DNA of 64,000 nt from Nemophila menziesii. Lineage: Eukaryota > Streptophyta > Magnoliopsida > Boraginales > Hydrophyllaceae. Shown in pieces: positions 35,146-46,563 of the stretch. A program made the translations under genes and the position numbers. The DNA lies in the NCBI GenBank assembly GCA_029959085.1, contig JARWIR010000039.1, positions 1,550,001-1,614,000 on the forward strand, written 5' to 3'. Below the pieces are notes generated by a model. The model saw only the letters and a program-made list of their open reading frames with translations, was not told the origin of the DNA and did not search any database. Each line of letters begins with the position of its first letter. Position 1 is the stretch's first letter.

Positions 35146-37435
35146 CCAACAAGAACTTCCAATCAACTTGAGAAAATTGTGTTTTTGTGATAAATGGATT
35201 GAATTAATTTACAAATGTATATTTTCGGTATCATACCAAGTTAAGGTTAATGGGGAACGACTAAAGAAATTTAAGCCTGAGAGAGGCATCCGTCAAGGCG
35301 ACCCGATGTCTCCACTTCTTTTCTCTATTTTAACTGAAGGCCTTATCGGCCTCATTAATTATGAATGCCGAGAAGGTAATATCAAAGGAATTTCGATAAC
35401 TAGGGCGGCGCCAAGGCTTACTCATCTACTGTTTGCGGACGATGCATTATTTTTCCTGGAGATAAACGATAATGAAATTGAAGCTTTCACGAGGGTTCTT
35501 AACCTATACTGTAGTGCTTCGGGTTAAAAAATTAACTTTGGAAAGTCATCCATCATGTTTAGCAAAGGTTTCTCGGAAGGTAAGGCAATAGAGATAGCAG
35601 AGAAGCTTAATATAAAATGTACAAATGAGTTTGGGAAGTATTTGGGGATTCCACTTACCCTCAAAAGATCGAAGAGCGAGAATATTGCGTGTATAAGGGA
35701 TAAATTACTAAATAAATCCGCAAGCTGGATTGCTAAACTTCTTCCAGATGGTGGTAAAGAAATACTAATCAAAGCGGTACTACAAGCTATTCTGAATTAC
35801 GCGATGTCAGTTTTTGAGTTCCAGGTTAATATATGTAAAGCATTGAGTAGTATGGTCGCAAACTTCTGGTAGAATTCGGGTACAAAAAAAAAGAATTCAC
35901 TGGGTAGCGTTTATTCTTTGGTTTTTAAAGTCCTTAAAGGGATCTATTTCCCAACAACATACATGTGGAACACCAAACTAAAAAAAAAGAGATCATGGAG
36001 TTGGGCAAGTATATGCAAAGGTTTGCAGTTTATAAAAAATGAGAGTTTATGGCAAATAGGTAACGGCCTAAATATAAATTTATGGGATGATAATTGGATT
36101 AGGAAGGGTTATAAATTGGAAATACCAATAAATTGTGAACTAAATAAGGTCGCTGAATGCTTCAACAACGATATGTCTAACTGGAATGTTGACATGCTTA
36201 ATAATATATGCACAAGCAAAGATATGATGGAGATTAGGAAAATACGAATTATGCAACTTGATATAGAAGATGAAATTATATGGACTGCAACAAAAGATGG
36301 GAATTACTCAACCAAATCAAGATGCCATCGTCTAGTACAGATAGAAGAAGAAAAGAAAGGTTCCTCATCACAGGAAGGCGAGGTGATTAACAAGAGATTA
36401 TACAACCTTATATGGAAGTCTAATGTTCCATCAAAGGTTAGAAATTTCGTTTGGAAAATTCATAATAATTCCATACCAACAAAAAGTAATTTAAAAAAGA
36501 GGAAATGTATGGAAAACGATATCTGTAAATGGTGTGAATCTGGGATAGAAAATGTAGAACACATATTTTTGGAATATCAATTCAGCAAAAGTGTATGGGC
36601 AAACTGTCAGTTGCAAATCAAGATTGAAGAGAAGTTAGAAGTTAGGATCGGAGATTGGATAATTAAAATCATTGAAAGTTATACGAAAAATGGATGGGAC
36701 CAAAGATATGTGACAGCAGTTGTATTACTTACCTTGTGGAACATCTAGAAGGCTAGAATGAAAGTCTTCTTTTAAAAAAAAAAGAAATGGGCAGTACAAG
36801 AAATCTTAGAAAAAACAAAATTTACCATGAAACACCTATTTGAGAAAAAGGAGACTGAAGGGAAATAGTAATGGTATATCTAAGACACAATGTCAGATGA
36901 AGTTAATGAAAATCCGATTTTAAGTGATGATGCAGATATGATATGGCTATGTGATGCATCGCACATTAATAGTTGAGAACCAACAGGTATGGCATCTATC
37001 GCAGTTAATAAGGAGGGTGAAGTAAAGAATATTAATACGAAGAGAGTAAGAATTAACAGTAGCCTTGAAGGGGAAATGTGGGCGATTTTGTTAGCTATGA
37101 GATCGGCCGCGAATCTTGGAATCAAGAGTAGTTCTTTCTACTTAGATAACCTTGAGGTAATTCAAGGTATTAAGCAAGGTGTAGGGATCGACTGGAGGAT
37201 CCGCCCCATGGTTTCTGAGGCATGGAGGTGGATAGGAAGATTCCCATAATGGAAAATTAACCATGTCAGAAGAAATTTTAATGGAGTGGCGGATATCCTC
37301 GCTAAAAGTGCCAAGCTTAATTTAGTATCTAAGTTTCCTAGTAGGTCCTTGGAAGAATTTTATGCTAGTATCAATAACTTATATACGAGATGTACCAGAC
37401 ATCGATGTTAGTTTTTAATATTTGACAAAAAAAAA
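35146..37435 (+). mobile_element. LINE-D: 5'-truncated plant L1-type LINE
   Basis: 2.29 kb flanked by a perfect 12-bp repeat (35134-35145 and 37436-37447) and ending in nine A residues (37427-37435). It holds the last part of the RT, zf-RVT and RNase H-like domains. The endonuclease, ORF1 and most of the RT are absent by 5' truncation. It inserted into the post-pol region of El-6. Confidence 0.88.
35168..37410 (+). pseudogene. LINE-D reverse transcriptase C-terminus, zf-RVT and RNase H-like
   Basis: One frame runs from 35168 to 36748 with in-frame stops at 35525-35527 and 35870-35872. RT motifs: RGIRQGDPMSPLLFSILTEG and LLFADDALFF (catalytic DD). Near 35880 the expected KIHW motif occurs as RIHW in another frame and the spacing is short, so a small deletion with frameshift lies here. 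The zf-RVT domain follows (NVPSKVRNFVWKIHNNSIPT, CKWCESGIENVEHIFLEY). The RNase H-like domain (36880-37410) shows IWLCDASHINS, EGEMWAILLAMRSA, SSFYLDNLEVIQGI and RNFNGVADILAKSAK, with stops between. LINE RT would copy its own RNA at the nick site. Confidence 0.85.
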
Positions 37436-37447
37436 TTCAATTTTTTT
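37436..37447. repeat. Right target-site duplication of LINE-D
   Basis: TTCAATTTTTTT, identical to 35134-35145. Confidence 0.85.
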
Positions 37448-38199
37448 GTTTTTTGGACCAGCACTAAGAGTTTGGTTCGATTTTTTTGTCCAATGCCCCA
37501 ACTGGAACAACCGGTCATTTGGACAATCGATGGTGCTGAATCTACCTCATGCTAACCAAAACTTTTGATAACCCCAACCGGTGTTGCCCCTTTAAAAAAC
37601 CACTTCTTTTAATTCAAAAAAAAATCGAATTTCACTTTTCCTGTTATTGGAAAAATCGCTCGCGACGTACTGGATCTCGCGAAATTTCAATAGACACCCC
37701 TGTGTCTCGATTTTGCCATTCTTCATTTTCAAGAACTCTATAAGCTTTAAAAATCCTCAAATTTCACATACACCTCAAAGGGGAACTCCCATACCTCTAT
37801 CATAAAGTAAATAAACAATAAATTAAAGACAAAGACTCACAATACTAGCAAATACTATGTAAAAATCAATTAAGTGTGGGTTGCCACTTCCAAGAACTTT
37901 TGTTTTACGTCGTTAACTTTGACGCTTGTGCATCAACTTATTTTTTTCCTTTTAAATAGCCTCCCCAATAATTTGAAATATATTACGAAATTACTAAACT
38001 ATGCTTCCATGTTATATTATCTAACACTTCAACCAACCCTTTCAACACAACCTCGACTCTTACCTCAAACTTTTATTTTTCTCTCATTCGACCCATTTTT
38101 TTGGGTTCTCCGAACCCATACACTTCACTACCTATGGGTCAAGGAGATATTTTTTACTCGTTTCCTATATGTTTCTCCCGAACTAAAGAAAGTTTAGGA

Positions 38200-40190
38200 T
38201 TCATGCTCATTACTCAATGTTACCACACCCCCGTGTATATTCATCATTTTTTGTACCTTGGCTCAAACTGGACACCCAAATATAATAGGGGCACTTTCAT
38301 TTGCATCATACCTAGTAATAATAAAATATGTGGGTATTATGAGGTTACCGACTTTTACCAACATGTCCTCATGCATTCTCTCCTACGATCCACCATTTGT
38401 AGTATCAAGGAAGTTGACTTTACGTCTCCAATCTCCAACTTATCAAACACACTCTTGGGTATAATCTCCCCCACATCATATAGTGGTTATCCTTCGAATG
38501 TACCCCCCGATCATAATAAAAATATTGAAAGTTCCTAGATCCTTGAGATTAAACGGTAACTTCTCTTTCCTCATAGAAGTGTCCTCCTCCATTAGTGCCA
38601 CGGGATCATATTTCTCAAACTTGTTCTTCTTGGAGAGTGTCTCCTTGAAGAATTTCAAATATTTTGGCACTTTCTTGATTGCTTTGAGTAGAGTAAGGTT
38701 AATATTCAAATGAATTAGCATCTCAATGAATTTAATACAGTCTGAAGTATCATTCTTTGATGTTATTTCGATGTAAAGGGTGGTGGTGGTCGAACTTATT
38801 TTGGAAGAGATTAAAATTTCTTTTCCTCTTGCACCATTGGTACTTCAACCAATTAATCAACCAACTTTTTGTCCTCGTCATCAACCCAATCCTCTACAAT
38901 TACCTCATTTAAATACTTCTTGTGAGGCTCATCCCAGTGGTGATCAAAACTTTTCACTTTTCACGGTTGATGGTGGTGGTGCTACTTTTCCACTCCAAAG
39001 CTTGACGACATTACACAATTCCACGTTTTGTCCAACATTTATGCCTTTATGATACTCGGGGTTGACCTTGTTTTCGAGATTTACATTTTTGGGTAAGTTG
39101 ACATATTTTTTATTTAGTACATACAAAGTTAAGAGACTCATTGGTTTTAACCATCTTCTCACACATGACCTTTATGATTGTTTCCTCAAACTTACTTTCA
39201 TCTTCTTGTAGATTTCAAGAAAGAGACTTTGAGCTAAAATATCTGCATAAAAATTTTAAGCGGGAGGCGTTTTCGTGTAGTCTCCATAAGATTTTCCACC
39301 TTGATATTAGTTTTGTTGAGGCCGAGCTGGAAACTGATTTTCGTCCCCACTAATATTTTACCATTAGAAAACCGGCTAGTTATTTTGATTGCCTTGGAAT
39401 TGGTTACCTTGGTGGTGATAATTTTTCCACCTTGATAATCACCACGACTACCCATAAAATAAACTAATTGTGGATATCCTCTACATTCTTCCCACGGATG
39501 CTCTCCATTTCCGCACACTTGACACATAATAGCATCGTGTACAACCCAAACACTAGCTTACCCACCTGGATTTACATTCAAATACAACACCTTTATTTGA
39601 TTTTGAATTTCCACTAATTTTGCATTTATTTCCATCTCGGAATCGACTCGGACATTGCCTAGATTTTCTCCATGGATGGGTGATCTTGAAGGTTTCCAAC
39701 TCACCTCGATCTTCAAAATTATATACATCACCACAAGGGCAAAATTATACGGAACCATCATGACCTCCCCCCCCCCCCTTCCACAAATAACATCTATTTT
39801 ACATTATAAATTCATCAAGACTTTTATAGTACATAGAAAGTTGAATGTCCACATTATACCCATGATCTGTCCATTTTTTCAAAAGAGTTTGAAATTGAGT
39901 CCATGTCTCACCAAGGGGCTCGCCTTGATGTTTCTTGAATGTAGCAAGGCCCATTTGAGCATTGACTCGCACACTATGTGGATAATACCAATCAAAAAAT
40001 ACATTTTGGATTTGGTTCCAATCATTTAACATCCCAGGTGGTTGAAGATCTAACCACTCAATAGCACCTTCGATCAAGAAGCAGGGGACCATGAATTGGT
40101 ACATTTTTCCTTCATGACTCCTTTATTCACATAAGCACCACATATTTGCATAAATATTTGGCCGACTTTCACGGAATTTTAAATATAATA
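38200..40190 (-). pseudogene. El-6 gag-protease remnant
   Basis: Minus strand. Gag core with PCFLIEGAIEWLDLQPPG, VFFDWYYPHSVRVNAQ and GETWTQFQTLLKKW (40104-39799); zinc knuckle CQVCGNGEHPWEEC (39527 on, CX2CX4HX4C); NVVKLWSGKVAPPP (about 39000); NINLTLLKAIKKVPKYLKFF (38700 on); protease scrap PKSVFDKLEIGDVKSTSLIL (about 38380-38450). Many frameshifts. It is more diverged from El-2 than El-8 is. A C-run at 39768-39778 lies inside. Confidence 0.75.
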
Positions 40191-40299
40191 TTCTCATTTA
40201 TATAGATCAACATCCCATTACAATGTAATGTGAAATAAAAACGCATAACTAAGGTCAATATACCCACTAGATTAGTCAAAACTAATTTATGATGTCGTA

Positions 40300-41257
40300 A
40301 AATGCCACCTCAACTAGTTCAAGTAAGTACACAAAGAGTACTTCTAATAATTTAAAGACTAAAGCTAATAATGCTTACTCGTTATTACACTATCACCTCA
40401 CCCTCCACCTTCACGTGTCTCCGTGATCTCCAACCCCGCGAGTTTCCATCTTCATAGTACTTCTTTGTTTGCCTTCCTCAACTTAGATATCTTATCTAAT
40501 CGAAATAGACCCTCATGGATTATTAATTCCTTTCTCTCCACACCGAGTGAATCATTGTCGCAAGACAAATATGGTTCAACGGAGAGGTACTCGATTTGTC
40601 TCTGAGATGCACTGCTAACCATTCCACGAAGGGTGTTATGGTTTGATTCTCCATTTAAAGGTATCTTTTCCGGGTACACACTCTCCAAATACGGGTTCTG
40701 AATGAGTAGTCCCATATTAGGTGTTCAATGTTTTCATTGATATGATTTCAAAAATCTACAAGTAGGAGATACTTGAATGCCCTTAGCACAAAGTCGCTGC
40801 TTTGTTGGTAACCAATCTCTAAACGCTAAGCAAATTATAAATCTCATTTTAGGATGAAATTTGTAGTTCCATATGATTTTGTGTCATGTGCTCTTTGTTG
40901 ATTTAGTTCTTATTTATTCATAGATCATTGATGTACTAAATTGACCATTTTTTGAGCATTTACATCTCACTTTTTCCTTCAACTCAGGCCTTATAATATT
41001 ATGTGAATAAATGTGTAAACAAAGTAAGTACATGGGGCTATCTACATGCTCCTTGCTTGTAAAAGTCTGATAGTTTGTTGTTTAGATGATAACCTGAAGC
41101 ATTATTACTTGCTTTCATACCATTAGTTTTATTCCCACTAGACAACCAACCATCCCACCATAAGAAAGTTTGCTTTCCACTTCCCACTTTATGTTCAAAT
41201 GGTGTAGACACTAGATTTCCGTATTTGAGGATTTTCCTACACCCCCATAAAGCACCT
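40300..41257 (-). pseudogene. LINE-E: zf-RVT region remnant
   Basis: Minus strand. About 41150-41080 reads HKVGSGKQTFLWWDGWLSSG (the conserved GNG..FW.D.WL part before zf-RVT). About 40870-40780 reads MRFIICLAFRDWLPTKQRL, and 40745-40680 reads NENIEHLIWDYSFRTRIW (usual form ESIDHLFF.C.F...IW). El-7's LTR abuts it at 41258. The 87-codon frame at 40452-40715 is a mixture of frames. Confidence 0.6.
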
Positions 41258-42829
41258 TGATTTCTCCTTATTCGTGATTAATTAATCTATCCATGAGACA
41301 TCATTTTAGGTGTATTATGTGCTTCTTTGAGAGATTTTCCCTATTATTTAATATATTCCAGTTTCTTACCTTGATTTGTAGAATTATTACTTTAGAGCCT
41401 TATTAGTGTAATATGTGTGTTAAATCTGAAGCTCTTAAGTATATTAAGTATATTAAGTATATTATATGCCAAATAAATATCAAAAAGTGAAGGAAAGAAG
41501 ATCTAGGTGTTCAATGTTTTCATTGATATGATTTCAAAAAAGTTGAATTAGGAAAGGAAAAACTGCCAAATAAATTTGCCAAAGCTATAAAAACGTCCAC
41601 TGTTTTAAAGACTGCAGAAAATTGGTTAGGAATTTGAAAGAGTCTTTATAGGGTCAGTTAGATCTTTAAATTGTGGGTCTTTTGATAGGTCGTACACTGA
41701 ATTTGGCCAAGTAACGAAGGATATATGACAAAATCAATCTGTAGTGTTTATCTTGTCCTATATTTTAGGAAACAAATTTGAAAAGGAATAGGACTCTAAT
41801 AACTTGACGTCCACTCTAATATTTCGACCTAACACCTACAAATAGCTATTTACTTTTGTAAACAATATCCCTTGGTTGCATAACCTAAATATATATCAAT
41901 AAATGATCATAGAAGCAATCAAGAAATAGAGGAGGAAGAATCAAGAGTTGGTGTTTCACCGCATCGATTCTACACTTCTCTCTATATATTCTTTGGGTAA
42001 TTTGTTTTAGATTTATTTTGTCTATGAGGTATTTCTAAGCTATTTATTTCAAGTTTTATTATGCAAAATTTTTCTTCAGGGTTGTAATTATATGAACACT
42101 TGATTATTGTTTTTCTATTTTAATTTGAATCTAGGATTTTAGTATTCAATTGATTTGGTTCTTAATTTCCATTTACTGTGATCTTGCATAACTACTATAT
42201 CTTCTTTGATCAATTAGGTATATCCCTTAGTAATTAGGCTATTTGTTAGTGGCGATGATCATCTGAAAGGGGAGGTCTAATTACAGAATTATGATATAGG
42301 CGTGTGGTGTCCGTTATTGAGCCTGGCGGTCTTAACTAACCACGTAGCCAATTGGGTAAAATATTAATCATTCAAACATAGCTTATTTTCACCCTGACGG
42401 GGTCAGTAATACCGTAGAATATCTCATAAGTCTATCCTGACGGGAGTTAGGAAGACACTAGAATCCCGACTATTGTGAAATTACCCATCCACCCTTATTC
42501 TTAGGAATCATAAATTCAATAGGATAGGTTCATACTTGCTTCTCCTTATCTTATTTGCATAATTATTTATTGTTTATTTTTATTTATATATTATTATGAA
42601 ACAAAATACTTTGCTTGTCTTTATAATTAAAACATTTAAAACCATCTATTCTAATATTGAATACGAATTTAGAATAACTACTTAAATCCCTGAGAATGAA
42701 TCTGATTTATCAACTATAACTTGCAAACGATTTGTGCACTTGCAGTGAGTTTCTCATGGTTTTATTGGGTGTGTGTTCTTTTATTATCATTTTTTATTCG
42801 TTATTTTTATCACACCTCTACCGCCACCA
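41258..42829 (+). repeat. 5' LTR of El-7 (1572 bp) with a 37-bp foreign insert
   Basis: Starts TGATTTCTCC (the usual TGATGTCTCC with one change) and ends CCGCCACCA. Bases 41504-41540 are identical to 40718-40754 in the neighbouring LINE-E, where they encode in-frame LINE protein. A triplicated AAGTATATT lies about 40 bases before it. Confidence 0.8.
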
Positions 42830-42835
42830 AGTTTT

Positions 42836-42853
42836 TGGCGCCGCTACCGAGGA
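42836..42853 (+). other. Primer binding site for tRNA-Asp (El-7)
   Basis: TGGCGCCGCTACCGAGGA, 15 of 18 bases complementary to plant tRNA-Asp; spacer as in the other elements. Confidence 0.88.
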
Positions 42854-42957
42854 TTTATTGTAGTTATTTTATTTATGTTTAAGTTAGTTTAGTAGATTTA
42901 TTTATTTTTCAATTTTACGCTTGTTCTATTAATCTCTTTTCAGGTTTTTCTTTAGGT

Positions 42958-43652
42958 ATGGAGAATTCTCTTTATCAAGTTCAAGATCCACCACAGTACT
43001 GGTATAGTCAATTGCAAAACTCCATTGATGAAATACAAACTTTCATGAATTTGACACGAGGGGGCTTTAGAATTTTTGAGGAAAGGCTCAGGAAGTTGGA
43101 AGACTCCATCAATCGTTTCATCAAGATCGATGCTACTATATCATTAGTGCAAAGTATGCAACAACAACAGAAAGTTATGGAGCAACGTTGACGCAACTCA
43201 CTATAATGTTTGAGAAATTACAACAAAGACCATCTATGCAAATTCTCCAAGGTACAAATATTAATCATGAGGCCAGTCAAGATAGCGATCTTCGTTTCGA
43301 TGTGGTTGAAGAGTTTAGCCTTCAAGAAGAGAAGGAAGTGGAATCGCCACAAGTTACACCTAGTGAACTGGAGATTCCAACGACAGAAGAATCAACCACT
43401 CTAAGTATAGATGACATAATTGTTGGTAATCGAGTTGAAGTTGAAACTGAAACTTGTGAAGGGAAGATTTCATCCACTGAAAACCCAACCAAGCCACGTT
43501 TAGAGGAGTCAAATATTGAGATCTTGGTTAGAAAAGAGAGAGGAGAAGAAGAGGCTAGGATGGATTCGCCACCTAGTACTCCATTGATGTCACCATCCAA
43601 CCCTATGAAGACGAATCATTCAAAAGGTGACATCGATAAAGCATTTGTATAG
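42958..43652 (+). pseudogene. Unrecognised acidic coiled-coil ORF in gag position (El-7)
   Basis: The ATG at 42958 follows the PBS by 104 bases. The first 77 codons (MENSLYQVQDPPQYWYSQ...) contain a predicted coiled coil (FRIFEERLRKLEDSINRFIK) and a QQQQ run, then stop at 43189-43191. One base shift continues in a second frame (TQLTIMFEKLQQRPSM) to 43652, rich in E, S, T and P. No gag, zinc-knuckle or protease motif is seen. It may be a lineage-specific ORF of non-autonomous elements or a captured piece. A remnant in El-4 (23440-23680) may be similar in role but does not share clear sequence. Confidence 0.5.
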
Positions 43653-43920
43653 GCGTTCAAAGAAGATGAAACCTACACCCAAATGCTTGAAATTCATACA
43701 AAATAACTCACACCGCAACAAGTATTAACAAACAAGTGAAAATGCGAGTATTGAGATCGAGGTTGAAAACTTGGTCGTCATAACAAAAGAAAAATCTGAA
43801 ACATCCCATGTTTTGGACAAGAAGCTTAAGGAGGTGTGACTTGAGTTCCCCATTGTTACAGAAGTTCATAAAGAGGTTAAAAAGAAGGACCACCACCATG
43901 AAACCGTGAAGAAGAGAGCT

Positions 43921-44125
43921 AAATATGAGTTTGGGGTTGGATCCATGGTTGCTTGGAAGGCCTCCAAACAAGAGAATATGCCACGAGGTTTCAAAAATGC
44001 GTGAATGGGGCCATTTGTTGTTACTCGAGTGGTGACGGCAAAATTAATAGAGATACAACCTTCGAGAGGTCAAAGGCTTCGCATTGTAGACACTCATAGC
44101 CTCACCCACTGTTGGGGATGCTACA
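43921..44125 (+). pseudogene. El-7 integrase C-terminus
   Basis: FGVGSMVAWKASKQENMPRG, then after a TGA stop MGPFVVTRVVTAKLIEI and QRLRIVDTHSLTHCWG. This parallels [17 protein letters not shown] and [14 protein letters not shown] of El-2. It follows the unknown ORF after about 270 bases, so nearly the whole pol is deleted. Confidence 0.7.
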
Positions 44126-44369
44126 TACTCAAGGGATAATGGAGGTAACACGTCAAACTTTAAATGATGTTAAATAAAAGTGCTCTTGGGAGACACCCCA
44201 ATTTTTAATTGCTTTATTAGTTTAGTTTTTTTTGTGTATTAGTTAGTTTACGTGTTTTAAGTGTACCTTGCAGTAATGAGTATTTTTTATGTAGGTATGC
44301 GAGACTTCGAGTTTGGGGTGAAAATTTTGAATTTTTTTGAAGTTAAGGAGTGCTGGATAGAGCGAAATT

Positions 44370-44800
44370 GCGGTACACAGCATCTGATCGTGGTGCACCG
44401 CACCTATCAGCGAGAGAAATTGACCAAAACTTCGAACTGACATAACTTTGCGCTCGGGTATCGGAATTCACTTTTTTTCGAGTCTAAATTGCATATTTTT
44501 TCGAGATATATCCAATGAAGTAGAGAAAACCTAGTTTAGAGATAAAATAAAAAACAGAGATTTTGCGAAAACCAACCGCTAGGTGCAGTATATATTGCAC
44601 CATAGCTACGATGCAACACACCACAGAAAACCGTCACTGTATTTGATGAAATCATGTCAAATTCTGCGAGCAAAGCATGTACTGTGCGGTTCACCGCACC
44701 CAATAACCTATTGTGAATTGCGACGCACCGTGCCACGTTTAAGGAATAAAGTAATTATGTGGTATACCGCACCACATCCGTGGTGGACCGCACGAGCCGG
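44370..44800 (+). repeat. GC-rich palindrome cluster (El-7)
   Basis: Scattered GGTGCACC (44392-44399), GTGCGGTTCACCGCACC and GGTATACCGCACC units in AT-rich surroundings. Same motif family as in El-3 and El-2. The line CATAACTTTGCGCTC (44437 on) marks the same place as in El-3. Confidence 0.7.
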
Positions 44801-44973
44801 CGACAACAAAAAAGAAGAAGAGGTATGCTTATATTACACTTTCAAATCATAAACCTTAAGCTGATTTCTTCCCCAAAACTCCCAAACTCCATTAAAGTTG
44901 TACCTAACCTGCACTACCATCAAAACAACACCAAATAACCACAAGTTCATATCCAAATCCATCGTTACACTCC

Positions 44974-44980
44974 TATAAAA
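44974..44980 (+). promoter_or_regulatory. Candidate TATA box of an internal ORF2 promoter (El-7)
   Basis: CTCCTATAAAA, 226 bases before an ATG at 45200 (MVRRTKTLSDVRKI, then a stop). I see no ATG in between. A weak form of the 11-mer (GAGTTAAAGGT, 45181-45191) stands before the ATG. Confidence 0.4.
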
Positions 44981-45567
44981 AATATTTACCCAACCAAATC
45001 ATTCTAAAACACGTAGAATCAAAGATCAAAAAAATTCAAAACTAAATTTCTTAAATCCTTCTCATCCAAGCAATATTACATAACACCCATATAGAGAAAC
45101 ATCATTCTTACACCTTCCCCACTCAAAATAATAACTTATCCATCCACATAAAAGGGTAATTCCAAAAGTGGTAGAATTTTGAGTTAAAGGTCAAGGGACA
45201 TGGTGCGAAGAACGAAGACATTATCTGATGTTAGAAAGATATAGAAGAATCAAAGAAAGATTTTGGGTGAGAATAAGAGGAAAACAAGTGAAGTCTAAGG
45301 TTCATATTAGCTATCACAACACGAATTCAAGAAAGAAGATAGAAAAAGGTAAACACAAAAGATTTCTAGAGTTGGTTGATTGATTGGGATGGAGCACACT
45401 CGGAGGTAAGTGAATCTGAATGTGATGATACAAGAAGAGAAACATTGCACCATATCTTGTGTATTTATCACACGAGGCAATATCCTCGAAGAGTATGTTT
45501 TCTCTCTTCCCTACCATTTCTCTACTTGCAATATATGTGTTAGTTTTTTTTTTATCTAGTTTGTTTC

Positions 45568-45587
45568 GAGTCACGAGGACACGACTC
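45568..45587 (+). other. Hairpin after ORF2 position (El-7), partly decayed
   Basis: GAGTCACGAGGACACGACTC: five outer pairs and one inner pair remain, two pairs are lost by substitutions relative to El-2 (3802-3821). Confidence 0.5.
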
Positions 45588-46563
45588 ATTTTTGAGTTGC
45601 GGATGTGAGGATTCGTTATCCCTCATCTCCATTTTATGTGATTTTTTTTTAGGAGAAATTCAAATTTTTTTGAGATGGAATAAGATGAAGAATGTATTTT
45701 AATGGCTTACAAGAATAAACTTTAGTGAGTTAATGATATAGAAGTAATATGATTATGAGCTAGTAGTATTGTATGCTTTGAAGTATGAACATAAAATCAC
45801 ACATTAAAAGTAAAGAAAGGATTAGTATGCAATGCGGTAGAAGTAAGTTTGATCTTAGGGAGCCTTGAGGGGTGTGTAGGTCGTGAGATTTGAGCTAGTT
45901 GATAAAACCATTTAATGAGCATGATAGAGGTGAGAAAGTAACGAAATTACATAGTTTAGAAAGTGATTAAAGTTGTTCTTTGATAAGCCATTTGTTGCCT
46001 TTTAGTTTGCTGTCCAAATTTAATTTATTTAGATTATCCGTCTCAGCCCCTTCTAGCCTTTTTGAAGCCTTTTATTAGCCACATTACTAGCCATACTCTT
46101 TAGATTGTAGGACTTTTCCATATGACCCACACTCAAATTGTGATGCATAGACAATCATTTTGGAGCTTCAGTTTGGGGTGGTGGGTTCAGATTATGGAAA
46201 ACATTATTGGGTTGGGTATTTTCGAGCTATGTAACTGTGCTCTTGATGTTGATTCACTTGTTTATATTGTAACCCTTTGCCGGGGTCAAAGAATAGTTAC
46301 TGAAAAGAAAAGAAATATGTGAAAAGAAGTAGCATGACATCTCACATCAAAAGAGTCATAGCTAACTTACAAAAGAAAAATGAATTGAAAAAGATTATAT
46401 GAATTGGAGTGGCAAATTGGAATTTATATGTGATCGTCTTGATGCTTTATATGGGGTTATTGGGGACGTGAATTAAGTGCATCAAATCTTGGGTTGAGTG
46501 GGAAACATTTATGAGAGTAACTCGAGCTCTAGGGCGATTCATTGATGGCTAGTGAGGAGAAAG

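Larger units (their letters stand above)
34790..40200 (-). mobile_element. El-6: Athila-like remnant split by LINE-D
   Basis: Minus strand. Gag and protease scraps (38200-40190), then the end-of-pol signature AACGACGTAAAACAAAAG (about 37890-37910), then a post-pol region that is interrupted by LINE-D. The part left of LINE-D (about 34960-35120) matches the El-3 line CATAACTTTGCGCTC... TCAAGATATATCCAATG in reverse, which shows that both flanks of LINE-D belong to one element. RT, RNase H and integrase are deleted, LTRs not found. Confidence 0.65.
41258..46563 (+). mobile_element. El-7: non-autonomous Athila-like element, 3'-truncated
   Basis: 5' LTR (41258-42829), PBS, a leader, an unrecognised ORF, the integrase C-terminus, the post-pol region with palindromes, TATA, leader and ATG, hairpin, and a tail that ends at 46563 where El-8's LTR begins. 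At that border the tail reads GATGGCTAGTGAGGAGAAAG, which in El-2 and El-3 lies several hundred bases before the LTR, so El-8 inserted into El-7's tail. El-7's 3' LTR is not found beyond El-8. Confidence 0.75.

Noticed and set aside
43927..43937. Further landmark copy of the 11-mer GAGTTTGGGGT
   Set aside because: It lies inside the integrase C-terminal coding sequence (EFGVG) and is probably a chance match, so it was not counted in the pattern.
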